This document shows positions 20,553-32,395 of a stretch of DNA of 38,735 nucleotides, in pieces. The DNA is taken from assembly GCA_000708835.1 (NCBI GenBank), contig DF237463.1:26038-64772 (forward strand), in the 5' to 3' direction. The notes beneath the pieces were generated by a model that saw only the letters and a list, made by a program, of their open reading frames with translations, did no database searches and was not told the origin of the DNA. How positions within the stretch are numbered: position 1 is the first letter of the stretch; every line of letters begins with the position of its first letter. Origin of the DNA: Klebsormidium nitens. Taxonomy: Eukaryota; Streptophyta; Klebsormidiophyceae; Klebsormidiales; Klebsormidiaceae. A program made the translations under genes and the position numbers.

Positions 20553-22571
20553 ATGGGCACTGGAAGAGAACACCGAACAGAAGGGGACCAAGCTGAAGGC
20601 GGAGAGGAGGTGGAGGCCATGGGGAGCTCTTTGGATTCGCTGCCCGAAGGTTGCTGGGAATTTGTCTTGGCTCATTGCACGGGGCGGGAGGTGGGGGGCC
20701 TGCCAGTCAAAGCGGAGACGCTGCGCATGCTCTCATTGGTGAACAAACACTTTTTGCACATTGCAAGGAAGTTCGGAGCGGACGAGCTGTGCCTGCAGCC
20801 TGGACTTTCTCAGCTGCCCCAGAACGAACTTTTGCGTGTTCTCCAGCGGTGCAGAGACGTGAAGAGCGTTCGTGTGCCGTTTCGCAACTGGTTGAACCTT
20901 TTGACCCCCTCCCTCTTTTGCTGGGGCACGCTTGGGGCGCACCTTTTGCTGGTGACGTCTTTCGATGGGAGTGGCCTGAACGTCTTGGACGCAAGTGAGC
21001 TGCGCAAGGTTGTCAGCGCGTTCCCAAAGCTACAGGACCTCAGGTTTCGCAGCGAGATAGAGCCCCCACAAGCAGACCTGCTTTCGGTTGTTGCTGAGCA
21101 CTGCAGTTCCCTGGAGCATCTCGTGGTAGTGTGCAAGCCCTCTATGAACGAGATAGATGCAGACATTGAAGATGCGTACATCTCCCTTGCCGAGAATTGC
21201 CCGCGCTTGAAGACGTTAGCGCCATTCCCAATCCAGCCGGGGTCGCAGCACGTTCACGGGACCCTTAGCCGTCTCACGGCCCTGGAAAAGGTCAAGATAT
21301 ATCTCAGGGCCATCCCCATGTTCCAACAGGATGCTGACTGGCAGCAAGAGTTTCAAGATCTGGCAGCGTACGGAGGTCAGTTTACAACGGTGGAGATCAC
21401 TACCAGCGCTTTTGAGACTCCTCTCGCCGGCAACAGCCAAGCATTCTCGGCGTTTGGCACCCTCCTCTTTGGGACTCGGGGTCCAGCTGTGGGGCCACAC
21501 TTGTTCCAGTTGGTAAAATCGTTCGTAAACGTCAAAGAGTTGGGCCTCACATGTCATCGCCTGCCGGCCGCTTTGCTAGATTCCCTGTGCCTAGCCCTAC
21601 CCCACTTGAGAAGCCTGTGGGTGCAGTGTGTGGAGGTCCCTCATGACAACCCCCGGATAGTACCCCTCCCTTTTTCCCGTGTTGAGGAATTCGGCACAGT
21701 GCTCGTTGACGCACGACCGTGGTCGGTGGATGAAGAAGAGGGCTCTGATGGCGAAGACCAAGTCGAAGATGATGACGCCTCCGCTTCCTGGAACACCTAT
21801 AGGCCGACCCTCGAGTTGTTTAGGTCTGTGTTTCCTAGTTTGAAACGGCTGTCAATCTACGCGGGGCTAAGCAGCCTTTCCTGGTCTGAAGAGCTCGAGG
21901 AGCTGTCCGTGACTGAGTTGGGGGCAGTGTGTTCAGAGCCGCTAAGGAGGGAGTCGAGTCGGTTGCGCAAACTGTCCATAGAGGGGTGTGAGCATATCTA
22001 CGACATGGATATTGTTCTCCAACTCTTGCATCAGCCTGGGTTGGAGACACTTCGGCTCGATTACCCCCGTTGGAGTGTTGGTAGTGCACTCAAAGACGCT
22101 CCCACTATCGTACAATTGTTATCGATGAAGGAGGTTTTCTGCGGGGATGCCTACGTCTACAAGAGGTTCAGGGGGCAGTCCGGACTCTTCAGCTGTTACC
22201 CTAATCTCCAGAGCTTGGAGATTGGGGCGGTAGATGAGGCAGCTACCTTAGAGGCTTTGGCCAACCTGAAGAGCTTGCGCCGGCTGAAACTTTGCTTTCT
22301 GGACAAGCAGCTCAAAGACGAAGCCGACGAAGACTTTGTCAGGGCTTTGAGAAAGGTGGTGGAGCTTGCATTGAATGGTTCTCTCAGCTCGCTGTATGTA
22401 GATGTTCGACACGGTGGGAACCCTGAACTCACTAAGACTGCAGTATTGGAGCTTTTGGGGGACGTTCCTCCGCGCTTACAAGTAAGAGTAAGGTTTTGGC
22501 ACATCGCTACTGACTGGGATGACAAATATGTCGATGCTCGGTGCCTTTGGCCTTCTTCGAGTTATTCGTAG
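20553..22571 (+). CDS. F-box/leucine-rich-repeat-like protein, intronless
   Basis: A 672-aa uninterrupted frame. Residues about 27-75 look like an F-box: LDSLPEGCWEFVLAHC, then LRMLSLVNKHFLHIARK, the usual LP...W..V and S.V.K.F..IA pattern. The rest is built of irregular LRR-like units (PKLQDLRF, CSSLEHLVVV, PHLRSLWVQC, PSLKRLSIY, SRLRKLSIEGCEHI, PNLQSLEIG, KSLRRLKLC). An acidic loop DEEEGSDGEDQVEDDD lies near residues 392-407. By family knowledge such proteins are substrate receptors of SCF (SKP1-Cullin-F-box) ubiquitin ligases; that role here is inferred. ATG 20553 is the first in frame; a second Met at residue 23 (20619), just before the F-box, is an alternative start. It is the only long single-exon gene among multi-exon neighbours. 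The F-box call is moderate, the LRR-like fold better supported. Confidence 0.75.
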   Translation: MGTGREHRTEGDQAEGGEEVEAMGSSLDSLPEGCWEFVLAHCTGREVGGLPVKAETLRMLSLVNKHFLHIARKFGADELCLQPGLSQLPQNELLRVLQRCRDVKSVRVPFRNWLNLLTPSLFCWGTLGAHLLLVTSFDGSGLNVLDASELRKVVSAFPKLQDLRFRSEIEPPQADLLSVVAEHCSSLEHLVVVCKPSMNEIDADIEDAYISLAENCPRLKTLAPFPIQPGSQHVHGTLSRLTALEKVKIYLRAIPMFQQDADWQQEFQDLAAYGGQFTTVEITTSAFETPLAGNSQAFSAFGTLLFGTRGPAVGPHLFQLVKSFVNVKELGLTCHRLPAALLDSLCLALPHLRSLWVQCVEVPHDNPRIVPLPFSRVEEFGTVLVDARPWSVDEEEGSDGEDQVEDDDASASWNTYRPTLELFRSVFPSLKRLSIYAGLSSLSWSEELEELSVTELGAVCSEPLRRESSRLRKLSIEGCEHIYDMDIVLQLLHQPGLETLRLDYPRWSVGSALKDAPTIVQLLSMKEVFCGDAYVYKRFRGQSGLFSCYPNLQSLEIGAVDEAATLEALANLKSLRRLKLCFLDKQLKDEADEDFVRALRKVVELALNGSLSSLYVDVRHGGNPELTKTAVLELLGDVPPRLQVRVRFWHIATDWDDKYVDARCLWPSSSYS

Positions 22572-23998
22572 AACAAAAAGTTGCTGCAAAGAAGCTAAAT
22601 TCTAAATCTTTTTTTCGGGAATACTACTATAAGCATATTGTGGACAATAGGCTGAGCACAATGATGTAGAATGTGGACTTTTTCATACCCGTTTCATCTC
22701 AATTCTGCTGCTATTTGCTTGTGACTTCTGTGCGATGCTCCGTTGTTGATGCCACAAAAGCTGCCGCCAAGTTTCTGGATGTATATTGAATCCGGCCTAC
22801 TATAGCATAGAATTGCTCCGTTGAGGCATGCTGTCATAGTCTATCATGTTGGCAGATGTCAGTGCTCTAGGCTCAGCCAAGTAGGTGTTGATTATACTTA
22901 AAAAGTCAGTCAGCAAATTTCACCGACGTGCTGGCCACAGCCTGTTTTGAAAAGGTTATCCTTAATTATAGCATGCCTGGCGGCGCGCGATTATCAAAAC
23001 AGTACCTCAGAACGGATTGGCTACGATCCGATCATACTATTAGACAAAAACACGTCATCACGATGCCCAATCACGTCATACTAGGCAACAACACGCGTTT
23101 TCACTATGCCCAATCTGAATATATGTTGACTGGTATTTGAATATACGTACATTCATTTGTTCCTCAGGCGTTAATCATCCTCTTTCTGGTATCCACTCTA
23201 CCATATAGACATACCGCTTCGCTATCTACTTATTTTCTTTAGCTAAAAATTTTTGGCCTCAGAAGCAGTGGCCCGAAAACCCAATTTGTGGCGCCCCTAT
23301 GCTAGCTCCGGATTAGCACGTGTGCGCAAGAATGTAAGCCCCGTCTCCGCTTCGGAAAAAACTACTCTTTCTACCTAATGTGGATTCCCCTCCTCCGAAT
23401 TGCTCGATCAACGTTACATCATAATACACGCCCCGTGCTTTGAGAGAGAAGCCCCCCAGACGTCAGCTTCGCCAACTGGGCCTCGGCCCGACCTGAGATA
23501 CCCCATCTTCTGGAAAGCTGCCCCGGCTGCGGTTGCTCGCTTCCCCAACCATGTCCCGGGCTATTGTCTCCTGCAGTGCCAAAATTGCGGAGTCTTTGAC
23601 TTCGATCACGTTTTTCGACAACTGTGCATCACACTTGTCTCTCCGGCGGCTTAAATAGGATCGGACGATCGCAAGCATAACTGATTCATTCGATAGAAAA
23701 ATTGTTAGAACGTCTGATCCGATCGAGCCTTTGCCCAAGGGGATTAGAGGCAGCTGTGGCGACGACACAGATAAGGCTTCATGTTCGTCGTAAGAAGCCG
23801 TCCCCCGCTTTAACCAAGTCTGCATTCGCAGGGTCAGCACGTGATCTGTACTCAGGACAACTTCTAGGCAAGGGAAGAAAAAGAATGCTGAAAACATTTA
23901 CAAGCCCGAAAACACCACTGCCAGCAGCTCCCGGCGTTCTGGCATTCAACGTCAGGAAGGCGACAAAGGAGGAAGTCCAACCGCTCGAAACCGATTTC
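22572..23998. other. Convergent intergenic region (F-box 3' / VAC14 3')
   Basis: No independent gene is supported. It should hold the F-box gene 3' UTR and the VAC14 3' UTR. An alternative VAC14 last exon may lie at its right edge: on the minus strand tttcag near 23900 is followed by a short frame ending in SLA and stop. AT-rich around 22600-23250. The open frames here have no recognised relatives. Confidence 0.5.
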
Positions 23999-26900
23999 TC
24001 ACACACCGAGAAAGGGTACCGAGCAACCCACCTGCGGTGACGTTTCTGCTGGTAGCCCGTTCATCCCCTGCTGTTGTTTCTGCCGCTCGGCCGCCCGCAT
24101 CAGCTGGTGTTGCCGCTGCATCAGCTCAAACTGCTGCAGCTTGCCAGCGAAGTCGATCGCCGGGAGGGGGGGCCTCCCGCTTTCTCCCTCCGCCTGCGAC
24201 GCCCCCTCTTCCAGCGGCGGGCCCAAACCCCCCAAGCCCTGCCGCCGGTCGTCCTTCATCGACGCCGCTCGCCGGAGGACGGACGCCACTGCTGTGGAGA
24301 CGGGGGATCCCCCGGACTTGCCGCGGTTGGAGTATTCCGTTTCGGGGGGGTGGGAGGACATGTGCATGAGCGCATGCGTGGGCACGCTTTTGAGGCGCGT
24401 GCGCAGGATCATGAAGGCGCCGCTCTGCTGGGGGAGCAGCATGAGGAGGCCGTACAGCGCTTTGAGCAGAGCAGGGTACCGCCCCGGCTCCAGAAGCTGC
24501 AAGGGACACGTTGGCGCGGGATCTTGAGAGGCGTAGACGAGGAACTGGATGGGGAAGACATCCAGTAGCTTAATACGAGCAAGTGCTGATGTTATTGCCG
24601 AGAATGGGTCAAGCATGGCTCCCACGAGATATTATCGCTTCTACGGGAGTCAATACAATCCAATTGTAAGAAGTGCTCTGGACTCGGCATCGGCGCTCGA
24701 ACTGAAGCAATCGAAAGCAGAGGAGAAAACGCGCCACTCCTGAATGTTAGTACATGAGCGTAGTTGTGGAACAACAGGTGACGTAATTTTCTCCGTCTAC
24801 GACTGAATTTTCTCCGTCTACGACTGACTGATCCATCGCGCAATTCAAGGCCAGGAAGTCCAGGTACTCGGACCGTTCTTAAGACTTCACGCCGTTCCGT
24901 TCTCCGCTTGCGACCAGGGCCAAAAATCCCGGCAGAGAAAGACAACGACCACGAACTCTCTCATCCCGAAACCCAGGCACTTTATTTATAACCCCAGAAT
25001 ACGACCAAGATTCTCAAAAGGCCAAGCCGATCGAGACTATGGTACCCACCTGCAGGCGCAGGTACGCGAAGACGGGCGTCTCGAGGAGGTGTACCAGCTT
25101 GTCGACCTGGACCAATAGCCGCACGTTGATGTCCGTTTCCTTGAGGCACGTGATGAGCGCGCTCGCGTGGCCGTACGCCTGCGCGAGCAGGCACAGGCTG
25201 ACGGTGGCCACGGGGGCGTGGCACCACGAGGAGTAGAGCGAGAGGAACAGGGCCTGCCCCTCGGGGCTGCACAGCGACGCGCGCAGCAGCTCGCGCAGGC
25301 CGGCCAGCTCGGAGGCGGTCAGCAGGATCAGGTTAAGGGCCTGAGGAGGGGGAAATAGGGAGGGAGGTTACAATATAAGGAATTCGGCCTTGGGGAGAGG
25401 GAAAGGGAGGGAGGAAATATTTGAGGGCTGCACGGGTTGTTCGAAGGGTAGATTGGGGCCTGATTGAGTAGTCAGTTGAGTCGATACGGTTACAGCGTTC
25501 AGGCAGCGGGGCAGCGGGATTGAATTCGGTAAACTCGGGTTCGTCTACCAGAAGCACGCGAAAGGATGGAGAGCGCTCGTTTGAATGGTCGCGACAGTAT
25601 ATTTCAATGGTCAACCAGCAGAAATGCTTCACGACACCCACCTGGATCATGAGGCTCGCGAACTCGAGGTCCGCCTCCCCTTCGAGGATGGACCCCAGTT
25701 CTCGGTAGACGCGCTCCGCATCCAGCAAGACGCAGAGTCGTCGCAACACGAGGCTCCCCCGCCTGCCCCAAAATGAGGAACGAAATGTTACGAAACATGT
25801 TCGCAAACATTCGACTACCTCCAGCCGTGATCAAGAAGAAGTGAGGTGAGATACTCAGGTCAGTGGAAAGGAGATGACCGGAAAGCAGGCAGCGATGCGT
25901 CCGTTCTGACTGCAGGCTCACGTGTGCAAGATGAGTGGGAGCACCTGGAAATCACAACGTGACCCACTTGCCTTGGGCATCGCAAGGCTTTAACAAACGT
26001 TGCGATAGGTCAGAAAAGCGGCTGCGCATGGAGTAGGCAGAACGCAAAAGCAAACGGCCAACAGCTGCCTTTCTGCAGCAAGCGTCGAACAGCTCGCGGC
26101 CAAAACAGCACAGCCGGATGTTTTCAGACGCCCCAGCCTCAGCGCTCACTTTTCAAGGAGGGCCCTGTCTTTGGAGAAGCGGTGAAGCAGGAAGACCATG
26201 AGGTGCCGGAAGTGGAGCGTCTCCTTGGCGATCGCCGCCTGCACCTCCAGTACCAGCAGGACCACCGCGTCCGAACTGTCCGAAAGCGCGCCCAACAGCG
26301 CGGGGAACAGGTCGTCCAGAAATGACAGCACCTGTGAGAATTGGATACTCCCCAGTATATAGGCTTCGCCACTAAAGCACGTGGGTTATGAGCCTGCATG
26401 GCCTTGCAAATCATCTTACATGGTGCTTCTTTGTCGGCACAACGTGAATAATCTTCTGCGCTCAATCCCAATTCTTTTCTGCGCTCACGGGTTAAGGAGG
26501 CACGCTTTGCTCAGAACGACAGCACCTGTAGGAGTTGGCGGATTTCGGTATAAGGGCTTCCAAAGTAAAGCACGTGGGTTGCGAGACTGCGTGGCCTTGC
26601 CCATCATCTTACATGGTGCATCTTTGTCGTAACAACTCTGATTCTCTTCTGCGCTCAACTTCAATTTCCTTCTGCGCTCATGGTCCAAGGAGACACGCCG
26701 TGGCTTAATATCGACAGCACCCGCACAAAGTGTGCCGGGGCTAATGGAGTAAATGGGCCTTGCACCAAACTTCGGATCTGGGGGCTGAGAGCTGAAACTT
26801 TCCAAGCGTATTGTCGCAAAAAAAAACGAAAGCACAATCTGAGATTCAAAAGATTCAAAAAAGACTTGCAAATGTTCCTCACCTGCGTCCGGTGCCGTTC

Positions 26901-29900
26901 CAGCAGTGCCGCGATCCAACGGAGCGCCTCGAGCCTGGTGGCCTCGTTCTCGTTGGCCATCTCTCTCCGCGCCACCGCCAGCACCTTCTCGATATCCAGC
27001 CCCTCGCGCTTTGCTTCCCGGAGCTCGTCGTTTGTTTCCTTTCCCACCTGCAAGTATTTGCGAGCACTTTCATTGGAACACAAGTAGCACGGTGGACTCA
27101 GAAGGAGTCCACCTAAAAGAATCCCGCCTGCACTACATGCGCAAGTTTTAGCGTCGACCGACCCTGTCGTATCCAAAGACTCTCCCCTTTCCGGAGGCAT
27201 CCAAATCATCCTATTTGAACCACTTGTGGCTCGCAATTTTGTAATGAAGTATCCGTGCTGGAGAGGCAGATTTGCAACAGAATCTCCGCTTACCGCTCGG
27301 ATCTTTTCCTCCTTGTCCGCAATGCACGGCAGGAGGGCGCCCAGGATGTCCGCATAGTACGGCACCAAGTAGTCTTGGCCCAGCTTCACGAACTCGTGAA
27401 TCTGGCACGGACAACACAACAAGGTCACTGAGTGGTCTTGGAAAGAAGATTCGAATGTGAACAACTCCTGGACCTGGAAAGCAAGGCAACGAGGTCGTTT
27501 CATTCGTTTGATACGCAGACTCATTCGTGAACCGGACTGTGACCTTCTTTTGGTAGACAAACAGAGAACTTGAACGAGATGCTTAGGGAAACTCGTCGAG
27601 AAAGGACCAATCCGAGGTGTTTTGGAATGCCACTTTAAAGCGAGGGAGACATAAAATCAAAACTACCCACGAGGTTTTCTATCGCTGCAGTGGGAGCTTG
27701 TTAGGTCACGTGCAAAAGTGAAGGGAATCCAAAAGTGAAGTCACGTCAAGAGGACCTTAGCTTGGCGTCGTACAGATGACCAAGTGCTGCTCTTATCTCA
27801 GGGCCCCTGAACGATCCCTGACTGAGCCGATCATAAGCAACCAACCAGTCTCTGAAGACCGCTGTCGACGAAAAGCCCTACGCCAGCAGAAGAAAATTTC
27901 CCACCCCCAACTTTCCGACAGACACGGGCTTCAACATCGAAGTTCGCCTTTTCCCAAAAGACGCACTGTGCAGTGGCCTAACCTGAAAACCCCTGAATCT
28001 CTCGCCATCCCGCCAAACCTTGAGATTCTCTGCCTTACCCAGGTGACCGCGGTCAGTCGCATGAACTCGTCGGGCGCGGAGGCGCGCTGCACCAGGATTT
28101 CGGTCATGCGGCGATAGTCCACAGACGGCGCGTTGCGGATCTCCTGCAGGAACTCGTTCAGCGCCGTGTCCGCCTGCTGCCGGATCTCGTGGTTGCTGTC
28201 GCTCAGCATGTTGAACAGGCCTGGGGGATACAAGAAGTGCTCAACTTGGCATCGCCACATAGAGGACACCGAATTCCCCGCTTGCTGGTTTCTGTCCTAT
28301 CTGTTAGCGAAGCAAGAAGAAAAAGATGTTTCGAACCTACATGAGAGTCAACAAGCCTCAACGTCGAATCAACTGAAAAGGCGGCCCGCGAGGGGTCCCG
28401 TTGCATCGTTCGGTGAGATACAAGGGGGAACCGCCTGAAGACTGTCCAACTGGTCGGCGAAAGTCAGAGAAACGTAGTTTCAAAGGCATATGGTGAACAC
28501 AGAAACGAGTCCGCCAATCCCTCCGTTTTCGGGCGCTTGCGACTACCTTTTTGTGACCACTTCTTAGGAATTAAACGGTCAGTGCTGCCAATCAAGGCCG
28601 CCGTTTCCACTGACAAGTGCTTTCCAAGCGCAATAAGCTCGGTTTCCAGGTTGGCCCTCCAAAATCTAGCGAAGACCTCACCAAAGAACTTGTGCTTTAG
28701 GCGGCGGGTGCTTACCGTCGAGGAAGTCGGGGAGGAAGCCGAGCATGTCGATGTCGGGCACGCTGTCGAGGACGGTGATCCAGCCGACCAGGAACTGGCG
28801 CACAAACGGGTTCAGCACGTTCATGCGCTCGCGCAGCAGCGGGATGAACTCCTCAATGCTGAACTGGTCGCCCTCCGTCACGATGTCCTGAGAAAGGGGT
28901 TCGTGTCTTAGAAAGCAAGGGCTGCTCAAACTTTGAGCGGATTGCTTTGATCGATTTTAATCAATTCTTCTTTAATGAAACTCAATCGCTTGAGCCGTGG
29001 CTGACTTGAACAGCCTTATCAGGCGTCTTTGGAGTTTCAGGACGCAGGCTGAGGGCTTTTGATTGACAGCCGGAGTCCTTCGGCTTTGTCGGGTTATGAA
29101 GACAATCAAATTCAGTGGCACTTTATTTTCGCTCGGAATGAAAGACACGACCCAACTAAAGGAAAAAGCGTTTGAAGGTTGCTCCGGTCGTGCTGCAAAT
29201 GTCGAAGTGTGACGGTACATGCCGAAGTACGAAAGTCCGCCCGCGCTTGAAGGTGCGAACAAGGGAGTCGGCATCATCCGAACACTCTAAAGTCTCCATG
29301 ACTCCTTGTGGCTCCCCGGTCCTCGCCATGTATTTCGTGATCCCAACAACCGCACACCTTAATAGAAGGCGTTTTGATCCCCCATACTTTGTAATTCCTT
29401 CTCGAAGTGGAACTGCAGACGATCGTAACATTGAAGACGAGACTGTACTTTTTTTGCTTTCAGTCCGCGCACCTTGACGAGTCGGTCCAGCAGGTGCGCC
29501 GCATTCTGGACGTTGGGATCCGAGTCGGCGGACAGCTTGCAGAGCGCGTCAAAGACATCGTTGAAGAAGACGATGAAGTCGCCGCGCGACACCTTGGCGA
29601 TGTTGTACAGCGCCTCGCATGCATAGTAGCGCACGCGGCTGTCCTGGTCCGTGAACGAGTGAAGAACTGGGGGGACGATGCGCTGCGGGGGGACCAAAAA
29701 AGGACTTGAGATACACACCCTTGATTGGTAAATGAGCCGTATATTGGAGAGTTTTCCGGCAATCCTCTGTGGGGTTGAAAAATCGACCAGGGGACCCGTG
29801 GTAGCCGATTGCAAAAGTTACCCGATGCATCGCATCAAAATGCTTACGCAAGATTTTAGCCAAGTGCGGTTTGACAGCAATGCTGAGAAGAACGATCGAC

Positions 29901-31675
29901 ATGATGGCCATGGCAGCGTCTATATGTTGGAAGGGCCCTCAGCCCGAAACCATCTGCTTTTCGATATGGATAAGAACATGAGTAAGCCATTATTCACTAG
30001 GAGCAGGAGGCAACCGACGCATAGGACCAAAGAGAAGCGAGCTAAAGGGCTCTCTTGAGAGGTTCTTAGTCTCCTTATCTCGTTGTCAAGGAGTTCCTTA
30101 TGGCCGAGACGATTATCTCAAAAGACTTGGATACGGAGATCCTCACCGCAAGATACTGCGACGCCTCCCCCGCCAGTCCTACCGTCGCTGCTGCCAAGCC
30201 AATGAGACCTCCCTGCGGTGCCGAACCTTCCGGTCAGTCTAATCAATCCCTTGCCGGAGTAGGTATTCTTCAACAATGCATGGTGCCCTCTTGATTGATC
30301 AAAGCACCCGGAGACGACTTTTTAATCGAGCAAGGGGCGGGCTAAGCACGCTGGTTGTACCAGAATGTTACTGTGGTGATCAGTGTGTCCCTGTCTTCCC
30401 ACACACTGATGATCACAATCACCTACTAACACTTTCTTGTCATGCATAACCAAGATCTAGTATGCTAGGTGTTGTTTAGCGGAAAAGAAAAACGGCATTG
30501 GAGTGGCTACAATAGCGTCAAGGACCCCGCCTCTCTCGCCAATCTAGAAGTAGTAAACCATTAGGGTGTTGCCCATAAGCTTGTTGCCCATACCTTGCGG
30601 TGGTTGGCCTGCGGCGACATTGCAAAGTCGTTGATGAGCACATTGATGAGGGCGGACACCTTCTCCGTCTCCCCCTGGGCCGCAAGGCTCTTGACCACCC
30701 CCTCCACCTGAGATCACATGCGCTTGAATTGACACTCTTATTTGCTACTGAAAAGGTCGCTGTTTTGAGTCCAGCGCACGATTGGCGCACCCGCAAAATC
30801 GGCCTATTCGTACCAGAGACTATCAACTCCTGATTTGGCAAGACTTGGCCCCTCCTCCTGAGCATAGAGCAATTGATACCAGGGCAATCGAGGGATTCAG
30901 ATATGTTGATCTGTGACACCTCCACGCGCGTTACAGGTGGTTTGACTGAACCAAAAGGGATCCCAAGAACCAACAACAAAGTAACCATGCATATTCTGAG
31001 ACAGTTTCACTGACTTGATTCGAAAGGTCCTCAATTTCTAACAATCTGGGAGTCCCACCGACAATGTCCATGAGTTAGACCAGAATTGGCAGCAAGGAAG
31101 GCCTGCACTAACTCAGACTTCTTGCATTTGCCTTGGCAGAACCTTACACGTAAGAGTCTCTCTGGCTCAGCATAGAATAAGGCACTCGAGCGAACCGGTC
31201 TTTGGAATCCAGAAAGAGGCACTTCCCCACCGTTAATTCAGCTAAAACTGTTAAGGATGAATCTGTGGGGCGACATGGCTTCAGCCTCACATCCATTAAA
31301 TTGAATAGATGCAGAAAAGGTGCCACTGGTCATGAGCTATTCTTGAGGGCTTTTCAGGGACAGCAGCAAACGGTTGTTCCAGAGTTGGCGGGGCTCAAAA
31401 CTGCTGGCAGCATTGCCTCTTCCTGAACCGTAGTGCAGGTTTGGTCTCAGGTAAGTTCACATAGAGCTTGTTGCAGCTTGCTACTTGTAATACTCTTTCA
31501 AGCTTTCCAGTCAAGCCTTTCAGTTTCTTGTCACAACAACAAGGGGCTTGAAAAGCATCAATAAACGACTTGCCTCAAGCGCTGCATTCTTCCTCTTCTC
31601 GTAGAGCTTGTCGGCCAAATTCCTCAGCACAGACGCACTGAGCAGCGAGGCCGCATCCGTCATCACAATAACCAT
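23999..31675 (-). CDS. VAC14: VAC14, HEAT-repeat scaffold of the PtdIns(3,5)P2 kinase complex
   Basis: Scaffold binding the FAB1/PIKfyve kinase and FIG4 phosphatase at the vacuole/endosome membrane (family knowledge). Exons in transcript order: 31675-31574, 30707-30594, 30212-30147, 29682-29473, 28887-28716, 28220-28039, 27401-27294, 27047-26883, 26331-26150, 25762-25642, 25340-25050, 24496-23999, giving 736 aa, near the plant size. Diagnostic stretches: LADKLYEKRKNAALE, MSPQANHRKGGLIGLAAATV, DQDSRVRYYACEALYNIAK, NVLNPFVRQFLVGWITVLDS, HEIRQQADTALNEFLQEIR, YYADILGALLPCIADKEEKI, RRLCVLLDAERVYREL, FLSLYSSWCHAPVATVSLCL and YGLLMLLPQQSGAFMILRTR. The first intron starts with GC. A start at the second Met (31663) is possible. 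The C terminus is uncertain: ccgcag|gtgggt before the stop looks like a donor, so a short extra exon may replace VGCSVPFLGV. The intron before exon 9 holds a tandem duplication. Confidence 0.93.
24785..24826. repeat. Exact 21-bp tandem repeat, two copies
   Basis: Two identical head-to-tail copies of aattttctccgtctacgact plus g, at 24785-24805 and 24806-24826, in the last intron of VAC14. It looks like a small local duplication. Confidence 0.9.
26324..26720. repeat. 194-195 bp tandem duplication across the VAC14 exon-9 acceptor
   Basis: Copy 1 spans 26324-26517 and copy 2 spans 26518-26712. A stub of a third begins at 26713. Each starts with gacagcacc. Copies 1 and 2 share long blocks such as aaagcacgtgggtt, atcatcttacatggtgc and cttctgcgctcaa. 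Copy 1 includes the acceptor and first eight bases of exon 9, so copy 2 carries an extra acceptor-like site. Confidence 0.88.
30376..30416. repeat. Imperfect inverted repeat in a VAC14 intron
   Basis: gtgatcagtgtgt (30376-30388) pairs with acacactgatgatcac (30401-30416), apart from a 3-base bulge. It lies in the intron between VAC14 exons 2 and 3. Function unknown. Confidence 0.7.
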
Positions 31676-32342
31676 CGCTGGAAACCGGGGGTACTGCTGA
31701 AGTGGCAGCGCTCGGTCATCTTCCCGGCCGTGAGAAGGCTCGCATTCAGAAAGCCAGAATTGAAAAAGAATTTGGAGCGCCCCAGCTATTCTGATGCAGA
31801 ATGGTTTTACATTGATGGCAGGTTAGGCCTCTCCTTCTGTCAACTTCGATCTTTTGAGCAGAAGCTCAGTATTATAGCTCTAACACCTCAATCAGGCAAC
31901 GGAAGCAGGTCTTGCTTTCAAGATCACATGTAGCCTCCACAGATGAATGCATGCTCCCCAGCTTGACACGCCATAACGCATGAGTGATCCACAAGAGCGC
32001 TGACGAGTCTTCCTTCAGGCGCAGTGCGCTTTGCCACCACTAAATGATTTAGGTAGCATCTACCCTATTGCCTCCTCCGTGAATTCTCTTCGCCTTCACC
32101 CAAAGAATGGCCCAAAATTGGCAGAAGACGGAGCTAGGGCGTGAATGAATGCACGCTTCAAGAAATTAATGCAGGCCCTGGCCCTGGGCCTTCGCCCAAT
32201 CAGAAACCAAGGCTGCCTTCTTCAACTTCAAGTTCTTGTCGTCTCTGAAGTCCGAAGAGTCACGGCTTGCATGCTTGCAAGCATGACGCACTTTGAACCA
32301 TCTGACGAACTTTTGCCGGTCAGCAGCTGACCGCGAAGAAGT

Positions 32343-32350
32343 TGACGTCA
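32343..32350. promoter_or_regulatory. TGACGTCA bZIP/CRE-type site 1
   Basis: Perfect palindromic octamer about 290 bp upstream of the RCL1 ATG. By established knowledge it is bound by bZIP factors. The identical second copy 53 bp away strengthens the call. Confidence 0.55.
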
Positions 32351-32395
32351 TCATGAGAGGTGATGAAGCCCGCTCTTGCGAGTTTGGGAGAGCAA

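Noticed and set aside
23463-23897. 144-codon minus-strand frame downstream of VAC14
   Set aside because: No recognisable protein family; most likely VAC14 3' UTR or intergenic sequence.
24001-24600. Long plus-strand frames opposite the VAC14 last exon
   Set aside because: Shadows of the GC-rich coding exon on the other strand; the minus-strand reading is conserved VAC14.
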